Below are positions 10,637-23,800 of a stretch of 64,000 nucleotides of DNA, piece by piece. Numbering within the stretch: the first letter of the stretch is position 1; each line of letters begins with the position of its first letter. Position numbers and translations under genes: made by a program. Location of the stretch: contig NC_012872.2 in the NCBI RefSeq assembly GCF_000003195.3, positions 59,563,695 to 59,627,694 on the forward strand. Reading direction: 5' to 3'. The DNA comes from Sorghum bicolor. Lineage: Eukaryota; Streptophyta; Magnoliopsida; Poales; Poaceae. The notes under the pieces are model-generated. The model searched no databases. It was given only the letters and a program-made list of their open reading frames with translations, and was not told the DNA's origin.

Positions 10637-12595
10637 TAAACAGGAGAACTGGAACATGCATGAACTATATTCTATGTAACGTAACCAAAAAATAAATATG
10701 CTCCAAACCAGTATACACACCTGAAAATCGCATACTGTAGGCATATATAGCACAGATGAAACTAAAGTACACAAACAAACTCATCAATCACAAGTGCCCG
10801 GCCCCCAGACTATAATGGCCACTAGAATCGCACAAGGGGAAAAAAGGCTATCTATACACAGCACAGCAATTGTCGATCGTTGTCGTGGGAATCGCGCAAT
10901 GCAAGGCAAAGAAAGAAAAGCTAGCGGAACTGCACCACAATGAGCATGGAGAAAAGGCGCCAAAACTTGAAAGAAAGGCTTGGCTTTCCATACGCATCCA
11001 TCCAGGCCACAATTCAACCACAACCCCATATGGCCGCCGGAGAGCGGAGCGCAGGCAGGCAGAGCCGGCCTATCGAGACGACACCACCACTGCTGTCCAC
11101 TGATGCTCGATCGAGGTCGTTGTCGTCGTCGTCGTCGAGCCAGGCGCCATTGCATGCATGCATCTGCCCGGCCGGCCGGCCGTGTCGATCGCCTTGGAGG
11201 CTCCGATCCGTGCGAGCTGCTGAGAGCTCGACACATCAGTACATCACCGGGCACATGAAGCCAAATCCAGTTCCCTTTGCAGGTAGGAACGGGACGATAC
11301 GATCCCCCGGCAGCAGATACGGTCTCTCATAGTCTATGCTGTATAATACTCTGGCGCATTACTCTCGCCAGCGCGCTGTCAATGATGATGCTCGTTGTCA
11401 AGGTCTAACTGCATGCACAAACAAATGCAAGAGAGAGCAACAACTGGGCATCTCTTTTTCCAGGAAAGCGAGATGGGCGCAACCGATTGGAGGAATAAGA
11501 AGAGCAATCATGCATGGCGCCGGGAGTAGTGTAGTTGGTCAGAGTTCGATCGAAACAGAGCCGAATATTCATTCACCCACACACATACTCTGACGCCAGC
11601 TCTGATGATCGACAGGAAGAGATCGACATCGAGGCGAACACGATAGATGACGACGAAGGTATATATATAGAGTAATCGGCGCCAAAAAGGACTCTTCTGT
11701 CGTTCTGCAGATGGCTGATGGCACCTAATTTGCACTGTATGAGTATTGGGGGCCTAAAATATACGAGTGATCTGCTGTTGCATCTGAATAAAGTAATGTG
11801 GATCGATTAGCTTTGGCGATTGAAAGTGTATATATGGGGGTCAAAGACGAGTGAGCTAGTGAGCGAGAATCCTATGCGCTGGGGTGGTTTAGGTTAAACA
11901 AACAAATAAGCCGCCACTACATGTGATACGAATTGTAGGAAAGCTGGGGCAAATCCTATCCTAAATTCCTGTCCGGATAGGGCTAGCTTGCACGCGTTAG
12001 CTAGCCTGCTGCTGCTAGCTTTTGGTATATATATAACGTACTAGATAGATATATAGATGCATTAATATTGCACTTGCAAGCGCGATGGATGGAAAGAAAT
12101 TAAGACCTAATCATGTTGTCGAACAACAACAAGCTTATTAGCCACCAGCAGCGAGAAGTACAGTACAGAGTATCACGATCGCCACGGCGTCAGATCAGAA
12201 GCGTGCCAAATGGCCAACACGGAGGATGATAGCACACACACTGGTGCATGACTGGGTGGGTGTGGATGTGGATGTTGGACGGTCGCGCAGTTGGATCACT
12301 ATGAGGTGATGAGGCCGGAGCTAGAGAGATCTTCATAGCATCTGGAAGTGGTGGTTCTTGGTAACCTTTGCCGTACACTAATAAAACATCATCATTGCGT
12401 TATGTTAGGCACTAGCAATTAGAATGTTCCACCTGTGTGGTTACGTTAGTGGTTATAGTGGATGCACACTATCGTCGATTTGTTGTCGACATAAAGCCTT
12501 GCCTTGTGGGCTAGCCTCTCATCCACATTCCGTAGCATGCGCGATCCAGCCCATAGTTATTTTTTATTTTATGAAAGGGAGCCCATAGTTAGTTA
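9570..12595. other. Gene-poor region
   Basis: It holds the AT microsatellite (10552-10633) and a moderately GC-rich stretch (10.8-11.7 kb) with several overlapping open frames on both strands. None has a recognisable domain. On the minus strand, TATATATA at about 11665-11675 is followed by a possible short terminal exon ending at 11243, whose translation closes ..FLPAKGTGFGFMCPVMY. I do not recognise it, and a stop lies shortly upstream. A transcribed non-coding locus is possible but unsupported. Confidence 0.3.
10552..10633. repeat. (AT)n microsatellite, about 82 bp
   Basis: About 41 uninterrupted AT units. Any open frame through it (poly Ile-Tyr) is an artefact. Confidence 0.98.
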
Positions 12596-12910
12596 CTAGC
12601 ACGTCATCAGCTCACCGCGCACCACGTCCGTTCCAGAGCCCATGGGCCTAACCCATCCAAACACGCAAGAGGTCCAACACCAACCGCGCCAAACCAGATG
12701 CTGGCCTGGAATCCCTGGATCCAAACCAGATGCCGCGCGAACGAAAGCCCACGATGCCCGCCCGCCTAGGCCCAGCCAGCTTGCCGACCCCAGGAGTCCA
12801 GCCGGCCCAGCAGCACTTCCCCCGTTCCCCCCTCTACAGTCTTCTCCTGCATCCGTTTCCCCCGGCCTCTCGCCGTCTCGCGCATCCACCGCCACCGCGC
12901 CGCGTCTTCC

Positions 12911-15198
12911 ATGAAGGACCCGTTCGAGGCGGCCGTCGAGGAGCAGGACTCGCCGCCGGAGTCGCCGGCGCCGGCCGAGGAGGAACCCGGCGCCGCGGGC
13001 CCCGCGGACGACCCCGAGGACTACGACGGCGGCGGCCCGCGGGGCCTGGCCCCGCGCCAGCCGTCGGCCCCGGCGTCGCACGCAGCCGCCGCCGCGGCTA
13101 AGGCCAAGGGCCGGGTCCAGAGGGAGCAGCAGGAGGATGACGACGATGAGGAGGACCAGATGGAGGTCGACCTCGAGAAGCTGCCCAGCAGCACTGGCGA
13201 CCCCGACAAGCTCGCCAAGATGAAGTTTGTGCCTGATTATGACTTCCTGTTGATTTTTTGAATCTAGCAAGTGACACTGCCTTGCTAGACATACAAATTC
13301 GTTGGTTCTTCGTAATTCGAATAATTCTCTGAGTAGTAGATATGTGTTTGGGGGGGACTGCAAGCCAGCGAACCCTAGTTATGCCTAGGTTATCCACACA
13401 GAAATCAGTAACGATGCGAAGCAAATGAGTGGCCACTCATTGCCTTATTGCTGGTAGTTTTCGTTGATTTTCGTAATTCTAGTTGTGCTTTCATATAGAT
13501 AAATATAAACAAATAGGTGTGATTGCTGATCACTGGATCAGCAAGTTGGCGAACCCTTACTCTGCTTTTGTTAAACACACAGAAGCCAATTACACATAAC
13601 AAAACTAGCAGCTGTCAATTAAATCATGCTACCAGGTCAATACTTAAACACACTGAAACCAGTTACACATAACAAAACTAGCAGCTGACAGTTGAATCAT
13701 GCTACCAAGTCAATATTAGTGTTAGCATCATTTGCCCTTTCTTTTGTATAGGCGGCTTGTTAATATGATCGTTTATATTTAGAAAGTTATTTTTCTGAAT
13801 TACTACTATGTAGTGGTGGTTGCTGAGAAAAATACCATGGTTCACACCTGTGATTTATATTCCTCAGTACATAAAAAGTATTCATACTTTCTTATGATTG
13901 AATGCTAAATTCTATGTGTATGTTCTAACTGTGTCCTTTGTCAGTGCTATACTGTCCCAATTTACAGAACAGCAGATGAACCGTTATGAGTCATTCCGAA
14001 GATCTGGATTTCAGAAATCTAACATGAAAAGGGTATGGCTTCACTTATTAGTTGTATAAATTGTAGGGAAAATGCACATAACACTTGTAGGTTTGAGACC
14101 GTAACGAATTGAGATGCAAGTGGATATTTGAACTTTGATACCCCCTGACTTGTAGGCAATCTTTTCTATTTTCCCTAAATTAAATGATCTAACCTCATGC
14201 ATTATTTATATTTGTCCCATTATTCCTCAAGGATTGAATTTTGTAAATGAATATATGCATATAGGGCAGATAGTTTATTCTCTCAAATGCACTATTAATG
14301 GTAGTATCTTAAACCAAATTAGTGCTAGCTGCTAAAGCAAATATCTATTTTTTTTTTCACTCCAAGTCATGGAAAATTACTTTGCTCTAGATTCCTTATA
14401 TGAATGTATGTTACATGTATTGATTTTTATTTCCTATAAAAGTAACAACTTGGGTAGTTTTTAGCTTGATTTCTTCATCATGCTGTACTCTTTAAAGCTT
14501 TATGCCCATAGCCCCATACCAATTAATAAGTAAGATAGAGGGTGTGCCGATAACAAATTTCAATCTTTTTGTCATGTATTTGTTATTCAGTAACTCAAAA
14601 CAGTCTGCGGCCAGATTTGCAGTGTTGATCCATATCGTGTTTAATTGCAGCTGTTGGTAGGCATCACTGGAAGTCAGAAGATTTCTATCCCTACATCAAT
14701 TGTGGTATCAGGAATAGCAAAAATGTTTGTTGGTGAGCTAATTGAAACAGGCAAGTTCAGAATAGTTGTGTTGTTTACTTTGTTTCTATGGAATCCAATC
14801 TGCTACGGGGTTGGGTTGCTAAATTGTATATTTTGTACTTTGTCTAAGCATGATAACCAACATCCAACGGTAATCTTAACTATTATGATTTTGTGTTTTA
14901 GTTTGGCTTCTGTTTCTGTTCGGAATCAGAGTCCATTTTCTTTTTTCCACCTCTGTATGATACAAGGAACTTGCTTGCAGAATTTGTAGGTTTCAACAAA
15001 AGTCTTCACGCTTCAGGATGGCTTTCTTGATTGTTGTTTTGTCCTAACAATTTCATTGTGTGTATTGCAGCAAGAGTAGTTATGACTGAGAGGAAGGATT
15101 CAGGACCCATTAGGCCTTGCCACATCAGGGAAGCATACAGAAGATTGAAGCTTGAAGGCAAGATCCCACGGCGATCTGTTCCTAGGCTCTTCCGCTAG
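12911..15198 (+). CDS. TAF11: TFIID subunit 11 (TAF11), 209 aa, four exons
   Basis: TAF11 is a histone-fold subunit of the general transcription factor TFIID. With TAF13 it helps place TBP on core promoters in the nucleus. Exons are 12911-13224, 13945-14032, 14651-14750 and 15071-15198; lengths sum to 630 nt and all phases agree. The first ~104 residues are low-complexity and acidic (Pro/Ala/Gly-rich, then EDDDDEEDQMEVDLEKL), as usual for plant TAF11. The histone-fold domain begins at AILSQFTEQQMNRYESFRRS (about residue 106) and continues through ISIPTSIVVSGIAKMFVGEL to KDSGPIRPCHIREAYRRLKL, ending PRRSVPRLFR. The ATG at 12911 is the first that reaches this frame. Intron 3 has a GC donor (14751). 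Intron 1 carries a 73-bp tandem duplication. Certain as to family; N-terminal limits less so. Confidence 0.95.
13571..13716. repeat. Two-copy tandem duplication in TAF11 intron 1
   Basis: Unit about 73 bp. Both copies contain TTACACATAACAAAACTAGC and ATCATGCTACCA. Copy 1 starts near 13571 and copy 2 near 13644; they differ by a handful of substitutions. It lies well away from the splice sites. Confidence 0.85.
14751..15070 (+). other. TAF11 intron 3, GC-AG type
   Basis: Exon 3 ends ACAG and the intron begins GCAAGTTC. Exon 4 begins CAAGAGTAG after TTGTATTGCAG. Only this junction joins ELIETA to RVVMTER in frame, giving the conserved TAF11 sequence. Apart from the GC, the donor matches the consensus (AG/GCAAGT) perfectly, as is typical of real GC-AG introns. 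The next GT (AA/GTTCAG) would add four bases and break the frame. Confidence 0.85.
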
Positions 15199-18074
15199 AA
15201 TTGAAGCATGTATATGTACACATGAGTCAGGACGGATGTGGAACAATGCGCTTTCCCATGTAATTGCAAATATTGTCATATGTACGGAATGTACCCTGAA
15301 AACCTGTGTACTATAAAGTAAGGCCCCCATTTGGTAGGGTTTCTGATTCGAGTTTTTTGCAGTTTCTGGACAGAAACCTGACCATACGCTCACAGTTTCT
15401 GTAGAGAAATCCTGCCAGATTGCAACTCATCTTTTAGAGAAGGAATTAGAAAGGCAAAACGGGAACCTAAATCACTGCCACGGGGCCTAAATCGTCTGTG
15501 ATTGTGCAGAATCTGATTTCCATGCGCTATTTGGATATGTTTGAGTCGAGTGGCGTGCTGTTGTTCACATTATATATGCCTTTTGAGTACTAGAGATCGG
15601 TTGTTAACATTTCGTTGCTGCTCTTAACGGTGCCCAGTTTCTCTTCGATTGGGACTGACAGCTCGTTATGGCAAGGCCGCTCAAGAGAGGATCCAGGTTA
15701 AGAGTTACAAACTGCTTCCAAGATCACTAGACCAGAGACCAGACCCGGTGGCCAGTGCAAGGGTGTTTTGACTTTGTACTAGCTGCTGAAGTACTGAACA
15801 ATAGGTAGCTCCATTCTGACTTTCTGAGATTCCTTGGCCGAGATCACGGCAGATCTGCTCGGGGTTAGTTCGATGAGATCATGGCGGATCTGCAGGGCAC
15901 GTGGCGGATGGAACAAAACGCCGAACTGCTGCCTGTAGTGGGTCTGTGTGTGCCTTCACGGGCCTGCGGCCTGCCTTTTGTTATGTGGCGGCCAAATGGA
16001 TGTGGGTACAGGGTACGTACGCGCGTGCAGAGAGAGTTTTTTTTTTTTTTTTTTGATGAGCTAGCAGGAAGACGAAGCATGGAAGCAGTGATGCATAACA
16101 CTTGTCGCACGACATTCCTGGTACAGTGATTAGAAGGAAGTCAGAAACATGCAGCGGGATTTGTGGAGAGATGAGCGGCTTTGGCCAGGCCTCCCCCGGA
16201 TCTTCGCCGATTGATGTAGTGCTCGTCAATCGCCGTGCCAATTGCCAAGGATGTGAATTGTATATTTTTTTAAAAAAAAAAATAAAAATTTTCAGATTTT
16301 CGTCACATAGAACATTAAATATAGATAAAAAATAGTTAAATGCATAATAATATACATCTAACAGTTAAGATATATGCATATAAGTGGGTGGGTGGACGTG
16401 GATCTATCGATGCAGTGCATTGAATGGTTGAGATTGAGTGCATGTGTGGACGGATACCTTAGGGCCGTGTTCGGCCGAGCTGCGGCTGTGCTGCTTCTTC
16501 GCCGGAGCCGGAGCGGCAGAGCTGCAAATCGTGGCTCCACCGTTGCAAATCGTGGCTGCAGATTGAGATGCAGAAGCGCTCCTTCTTCCGCGGCCGTTTG
16601 ACACCGCTGCAAAGAGCTGCCGCGGAGCACGGGCAAATACGGCCTATAGTTTCGTCCTGAGCCAAGCAAATCCAGCACAAGGAAGAACCAGAAAAAAACT
16701 GACCAGAAGGTTGCATGTGCCTTATCTTGTGATCCTGTCCCTACTCGACTAGCTAGTGCAGCTTATTAGAGGCAGGCAGCCAGGCAAGGTTGTTGCGCGA
16801 TGCTTTTAGGACCCAGCGAAACCTTGATATCTCTGGAGACAGGAGGGGGAGTGAAGCATCCTCGTATCATGACCTCGCAGGGAAAGGGGACTCTACCAAG
16901 TCTACTCGCAGATCGATCGAAATTCCTGGGGATCGTCGTAGATATGCGAACACGTTGAAGATAGACGAACCACGAGCGCAGGAGTTGTGTCAGTCGCCGT
17001 AGGCAGGCGGCACTGACGGTGACGGATGGCTAGTTGGCTACTGTCCTACCAGTGAAGAGTCTGGTGAATCGCACAAGGATGCCTACTTGCTCCTCCTCCG
17101 TTTCAGAGCTAGTAAGAGAAGCTCCTAGAATTCAGAGATCTAGTAGTACTACGAGAACTCGTGAAGTTTGTTCTTCGTAATAATCCCGCTTTAATCCTCC
17201 TAGTATAATCCCCCAAGACATGTGCGACCGCTTCTCGTCGTCTCTTATCTCCATCACAGACATCTCGATCGTTAGTGGGGTAATTCCAATACCCAGCAGC
17301 ATGACCCATGACGTCGACAGGCTGATGGCCCTCTGACCCTGATCATTTCATTTCACAAAGGAAGAGCTGAAAAAAAAAAGACAGAGGATTACCGAAGCGG
17401 AAGCTACTCCAGTTAAACGTTGGGGCCTTAAAACCGATAATAATAGTAGTAGTAGTAGTCAAAAGAAAAGCAGGAACGGCACGACGAAGCGAAAGAAGGG
17501 CAACAACTAGCCAGCCAGGCGCATGTCGTGCTTCCTTTCCGTGAGAGGGCGAACGAGACGAGCGAGCGAGCGAGCGGCAGATCGAGGAGCGCTCTCGCGC
17601 GTGCGCTGCAGGCTCGCCCAGCCGTTTCACGCAAAGCGACTTGAGCCCTTGGGTTGAGGGCGAGACGCCGAGGAGTCTCTCGGACGGATGCTTGCTTTGC
17701 TTCTGACTTCTGAGGACGGACTGAGGACGGATCGGAGCGCGCCGGCCGACGGTTCCCGTACAAATACAAGTTCTTGCAGGTCCGTGCCCGGAACAACCGC
17801 CTGACTCACGTCGGATGTTCCTTCTCGATCCACCGAAACGCTGCGCGGCGCTCCTCTGGTTGCGGAGCCTTCCGTTCCGCGCACGAGACGAGACGAGCCT
17901 CTTCGTCTGACGCACAGCACATGCGCTGCGCCAGCGCACCGACACCTCTATGCCGCCGGCTCACGTCTTGCGCGCCTGCTAACGCAGGAGGCGGCGGTCT
18001 CTCGACGGCTGTCAGGGCTCGATCGGGGACGCCCGCCCAGACTGCGCAATCAGGGAGGGGAGCAGCTGGTGAGT
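15199..18074. other. Intergenic region between TAF11 and DUF1639, left part
   Basis: Just after TAF11 (15320-15560) lies sequence with GGCCCCCATTTGG-like ends that may be an old Tourist-type MITE. At 16254-16345 is a piece resembling the inner left half of the GGCCTTGTTTAGTT MITE. At 16452-16650 a GC-rich block starts TAGGGCCGTGTTCGGC and ends AATACGGCCTA, possibly a decayed MITE with degenerate inverted ends. At 17439-17458 is a short (TAG)n tract. Open frames at 17343-18163 are GC-rich and overlap on both strands; none is recognised. Confidence 0.35.
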
Positions 18075-18307
18075 TGCCTCGTTTAGATGCGAAGTTTTTT
18101 TTAGATTTTACAACCGTTGCATTTTCGTTTGTTTATGACAAATATTGTTTAATTATAGACTAACTAGAATTAAAAAATGTGTTTCGTAATTTACAGACAA
18201 ACTGTGTAATTAGTTTTTGTTTTCGTCTATATTTAATGTTTTATACATGTGTTGCAAGATTTTAATGTGACGGAGAATCTGATTTTTTTTTTTAACTAAA
18301 CAAGGCC
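18075..18307. mobile_element. MITE of the GGCCTTGTTTAGTT family
   Basis: The left end GCCTCGTTTAGA and the right end AACTAAACAAGGCC are recognisable, and the conserved inner blocks (CATTTTCGTTTGTTTATGAC, AATTAGTTTTTGTTTTCGTC) are present. It lies in inverse orientation to the copy at 2411. The flanking triplet is TTA on the right; the left is not matched. Confidence 0.8.
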
Positions 18308-20852
18308 TTACTGGTCGCTGCCGGCCGAAGCCGGACCATCTTTACTGCTGGTAGGAGTAGGAGTAGCAGTTTCTTTCTCGAAGAAGAAAGGATGAAACAC
18401 GAAACGAAAGAAACAGGCTCGGGTGTCCCCCGTCTCCCGCGGCCCAATTGCTCCCCCAATCATGACGGCGAGAAAGCGACAGGCGGCGGAGCAATTTGGC
18501 TTTCCACCATCCGACTCCCAAATCGCCGCCGCCGTTGCCTTGGATGGAAATGCACGGAAGACTTGCCGAGGTTCGTTCAAGTTCAACGCAGGGTACGGTC
18601 GGCATCCACCATGTCAAGCTCCTAAAATAAGAACCTTTCTTGAGCGGGTCATGTCTTTGACTCTGTTTTTTTTGGTTTTTTGTATTTACTGAACCTCTAC
18701 TTTTTATATTAATCCATTTTCTGTAGGGGTGCAAATCCCTCCAGTTCCTTAAAAAAAAAATAAGAACCCCACATGCTGCAATCCAGCCTCTCTGGCTGGA
18801 TCTAGTCGTGCTCATCGAGATCTCAGCCACTGCGAGTCCGCGACAAAGCCTTTGCCATTTTTTTTTATCTAGCCGGAAGCAGCAAGTAGAACACGCTAGT
18901 CTGATGGCGTACCCGTACAACTTGCGCACTGCGACTTGAAGGGCCAGGCCCATGTCCTTCAGAGAAGCCTAGCCCAACTACTAAGTCATCGGTGTTGCTA
19001 CTGGGCTGCTGGTAACACACTGTACACCTAAAACTTGGAAAAACTTTCACCTTCCTTCCGACAACCAGTCGACACCTGACCTGAGTCAGCGGTGTAATTG
19101 CTCGTGCTACTGGGAACACTGTACGCCAAAGATACAAAAGTAACAGAACTTTCACGTCCCTTTCGAACTTGGCGTCATTTTCAATTTAGCGTCACCGGTG
19201 GAATCGATTTCCACGTTTCAAGCGCATTAGGACAAGTGAGGCAGAGATTTGACTGCGTGGGATATATATAGATGGACCGCAGCTCACACAGCTACCAAAC
19301 CACCAAATTAGACTCGCGGCCGCGGAGAGACGAAAAAACACGCAGCTCGGCATGAAACCTCACGACCACCGCCACACAAATTTCACCGCCAAAAACACAG
19401 CCAGTGTGGCACCGCACCATCATCCTCCGACGCTTCCCAGGGCGAGCCGCTGCGGCGGCGGCGGCGGCTCAAGGTGAGCAACGGCGACCACTCCTTGCCC
19501 TCAGCGTCTCCTCCCAACTCCCATCTTTATCTTCCTATTTTTTACACTCTGAGATGAGATGAAACGAACTCTCTCTCTCTCTCCCGTTGCCTAGCTACCG
19601 GTGATCCTTCTTCCTCTTCCACCCATGGCCGATGACGGCTGCTGCACCCTCCATCTTATTGCACCCTTTTGCAACTCCATCTTTTGCAGCGAGTCACTCC
19701 GAGTCGCTGTCCATGCTCTCCATCCCTTTCAGCCCTCTTCTCTTCTGCAGACCAAATACAAGGAGGATTGATCTCAGTTAGTGCAAGCCATGCTTAGTAC
19801 AGAAACATCAATCGGTAGTTGTTGCAAGCTCTTTTTTCTTTCTTTAGCGTGTGTGTGGTAAAGGCAAGACCGAGCTCAGGTCATGTGCATACAGTATTCT
19901 AACAAACCCAAAGCACGAACCAACCACAGCCTTTGCAGATTAGAGTAATAAATAAATAATTAGAGTTCATGTTACAAGATTCGAGCTGGTCCTTGCTATT
20001 GACAAATCGGCCGTCGCAATTTGCCATCAGAATAAACAGGGGGAACCAACGATGTGATACAAAGACTAGAGCACCACCCCCTTTTTGTTCTTTTTTCGAT
20101 GGTTATGATTCCAAGCTCTATCCGGACCACAATCATGTGGTCCAAACCAGCCAAAGATACGTAGTACGTGTCTCCCAGGAACCCACTTGTCAGTGGCTGA
20201 GCTCGACAATCCCAAAGACTCGCCTGACAGGTGGACCCCATGCGAGCAGACCGCAATAAGTAGCTGTCCCGTATACGTGCGATTCACAAGCAAATTTTCA
20301 GGCACGGCACGGTGAACCCCATTGGTACGATGTTTGTATTAGTGAGGCAGTTGTCCACTAGTAGCGTGTGTTTTGTTTTTGCTTGGCAAAGTAAAGCACA
20401 TACGCCATGGCAGATAAATGAAGCTAAACCTAGAAGACTCCTCAGGTTAAGGGCACGCATCCATCTCCCTCCACGTCCACGGCAATAAAGCCGCGGCGGA
20501 GCAAATAAACTAGAGCAGTGCCGTCATCAATGAGGGCACGGAGCATCACGGGTCATGGGCCCCACGTGAGGCGTGACGAGGGCCCATCCCGAAAGAAAAG
20601 GGCAACCACAATTCCGCCCCGCTTTTCAGCTTTATTTTGCATTGCATTCGTTCGCACACCCATGCCCCAATTTTTTTCTAACCGATTTTCCCTGCGTCCC
20701 CCCTTTCTTTTTCTTCTTATTCTTTCAGCCATACAGAAAAACGAAAAAGGAAAAAGTTAGGAATTATCGTCGCTGCTGAATAAGCTGCATGAGCTGAAAT
20801 CGTCGAGCAGGCCAGATCAGGGTAGTACGTAGTAGAAAAAATGGTTTTCGAT
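18308..20852. other. Intergenic region with a possible unassigned transcription start
   Basis: A TATA-like GGGATATATATAGATGG lies at 19259-19275. About 75 bp downstream an ATG at 19352 opens a 41-codon frame (MKPHDHRHTNFTAK.. to a Gly-rich end) that stops right at a good-looking donor (TCAAG/GTGAGC at about 19472). CT tracts follow at 19570. This may be the first exon of an unrecognised or non-coding transcript. Remaining sequence to 20852 shows no domain or repeat I can name, although 20520-20760 is pyrimidine-rich. Confidence 0.3.
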
Positions 20853-23800
20853 TTATACCTTCTTCACGCATTTCTTCTCGCGCACCTCGTACCGGCCTTT
20901 CGTCAAATCTGGCAACCACATCCCCGGGAAGACAAACTGCATGATAAAGGCAGCACATGTAAGTTTTGTGACGACGAGAAGAGAGATCGGATCGGATCGG
21001 ATAGGAACAGGATCAGATCGAGCTCAAGGCCAGGTGGTTTGGTTGTATACTTGGAGGGTCTTGTCCACGTTCTTGGCCCTCTTCTTGGGCCGCTGGGGCA
21101 GCTTGGAGCCCTTCATCGCAAGGAAGTCGTCCTCCTTCTCCTTTCGCGACAGCGAGATGTAGATCCGCGGCAGCTCGAACCGCTCCACGCCCAGCTTCTC
21201 GGCTGCAGTGGTGGCGGCGCCGTTGCTGGTCAACGGCGAGTCGTGGTGGTGGTGGTGGTGATAGTTCTTGGATTCCATGTGCAGGACGGCGTCCATGGCG
21301 GACGCGGACTTGTGCCCCTTGTCCGGCGACGACCGCTTCTGCGCCGATCGCTCCTCGACGGACCTATAGAAAGAAAGAAGAATGAATGTTAGTGATGATG
21401 CGATTTGCGTTGCAGGGGTGGTGGCGTCGTCGTGGAGGTGGTTGGCAAGTTGAGGAAAAAAAAGGTGGGTCGGGTGGTGGATTGGTACTACCGCCTACCA
21501 CAGACTCGAGGCTCCAATCCTACCCTCAACAAAGGTGGATGCAGAGCAAAGCAAAACGAGGAGAGCTCCTGCTCCTGCTGCTGTCTATGCGTCTACATAG
21601 AATGGATAGGAAGTTGAAATGTGTATATTTATAACCCATCTACTCTACCTCTAGTCTAGTGCAACAGACACCCTAAATATGCAATTCATTCATTCATTCA
21701 TACCATTGGCATCATCCCAATACCCAAAACAACCAGATTCATCAAAACAATCGCCCAAATCACTCTTAACCGACGAAGTACAATATAACATGGCCCCAAC
21801 ATGCTGCAAACAATGTGTGACAAATAAGGCTAGTGCTTTCTCGCCACACATCCACGGACTAGCAGAAAGGTAAGGTTACCGTCGACGCTGCAGATCCAGA
21901 CACACAACTTTCCCAAAAAACCATCCTAATCATAATAAAAATACATTTATTTAGAACTAAAAAAATACCAAAAGATAAGCTGAAAAAACAAAATCGATCC
22001 AGATCGAATCGGTACTAAAAAAATATTCACAGAAAACCCTACTTGGATTTTTTTTAATTATATAAAAAAAGGAGAAATGATGCGATTGAGAGGAAAAGAA
22101 AGAAAGGAATATCTTCCATCCAACTCTCCTACGGTGCGGAAAGATGTGGCGGTACAGCTCACCAAAACCAAAGCAGACCGGCCGGCCGAGCCCAAGGAGC
22201 GAAAAATAAATAACACTACAGCGACGCCAAGGCACGATCCATCATCCCACTTCCCACCCAAAGAACGCGACCACGACTCCAACTACTCGTCAGCAGTACT
22301 TTCCGCGGGGGCAAAACCGGAAACAGAAAAAAAAAGGTCGCCGAGGCGAACAAGAGGGAATAGATAGGGGAAACGACGCGCCGCCGCGCAGGATACGAAG
22401 GAAAGGGGAGGGTGGGAGCATCGTCGTTACCTGTGGTGGTGGGGCAGGTGGTGGCTGCCGACGGCAGCGGTGGAGGCGGAAGCGGAGGCGCGGGACGGGA
22501 AGGACGACGCCGACCGCAGGTTGGACCCGCGCGTGTAGGAACCTGCGGCGGTCGTCGTCGGCGGCGGCGGCATGAGCTTCTCCGCCGGCGCCGATGCGCG
22601 CCGCTGGATCTTGACCCCGCCGCCGCCGACCGCAGACTGCCGCCGCTGCGCGGACGGCGCGGCGGTGGCCGAGTCGCGCCGGCAGCGCGACCGCTTGTTG
22701 TGCCCCCACTGCAGCAGCACGTCGCCGACGACGGCACCGCCGCCGCCGGTGGAGCTCGGGGAGGCGGTGTCGGAGGAGTCGGAGGTGTGGTGGTGCGCCT
22801 GCTCGCGCGCTGGGCTCCGGCCGGCCGTCGCCGAAGAAAGAGGCGCCGGCTGCGGCGCGCGGGCGCGCAGCGGCTTGGACTCGTGCGGGGAGGCCGCGAG
22901 GTACGAAGCGAGGCGGGAGCCATCCGTGGCCACGGCCGGGGCGTCGTCGTCTCTGATGAAGGAGGATCTGGACGCCTGCTTCCGGGGCACGGCGCTTCCG
23001 CCTCCGCCACCGCCGCCGTTGCCGAGGGGGAGGCAGTCCGGGCTCAGCCTTTGGTACCTGCAACGAATCAAGAGGCGAGGCCAGTCTTTAGCGATTTCAT
23101 CGAACAAGGAGATCCGCTGCAAAATGCAAGTGACAGATCGCTCGCTCCGTTGCTAGCGGCTATGAAACGAGCAGTCAAACAGATCGATCACCAGCCCCAG
23201 CACGAACAAAACGACCACAAAATTCCAACATGAACAACTCGTTGAAACGGAACCAAGTAAAGCGGGCATGAAGGGAAGAACAAAACCATTAGGAACTCCG
23301 GAACTCGGAAGAGATGGCTACCGCAAAGGAAACCAGAAATTTTACTCCGGCGGCGGTGTGATAAACTACATGACTGGTCATCTTCTGACCAGGAAAGGAT
23401 CGAAGAGTGCAAATCCGAAACAGCAAATGGATGGCTTGTTCTTATATATCCAGAAACAGCCTGGAAAGCAGCGGAATTTGGGAGACGCTTGCGCACAATC
23501 CTGAAAAACGTGGAGTCGAAGAACAAAACGTGGAGTCGAAGAACAACAGACTCAGCACGGCCGCTGGAATTGGCGATACCGGCATCGAGATAAACAGTTG
23601 GAGATATATGGTACGGATCAACAAAACTGCAACTAAGAACATGAAATCGAAATACCATGCCGACAGAGAGCTGAAATATCAGGCGGATGAAGAAAGCAAA
23701 GGCACAGAGGCCAGAAAGAGATTTGACAAGGCCGGCCGGCCAGCTCCGGCCGGCGGCGAAGAAGCCAAATCCTTCAACAACCGAAGCCAGAGAGAAGAGA

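Noticed and set aside
10529..10774. Ile-Tyr repeat protein (also 46846-47145)
   Set aside because: Translation of the AT microsatellites.
12596..13363. 255-codon minus-strand frame opposite TAF11 exon 1
   Set aside because: GC-rich shadow of the TAF11 exon and its leader; Arg/Leu-rich low complexity without domain.
17343..17945. 200-codon minus-strand frame
   Set aside because: No domain, several overlapping frames of similar length, compositional bias and no supporting splice or promoter signals.
22216..23233. Long frames on both strands around 22.2-23.2 kb
   Set aside because: Shadows of DUF1639 exon 2. Only the frame giving YQRLSPDCL..HHH splices in phase to the signature exons.
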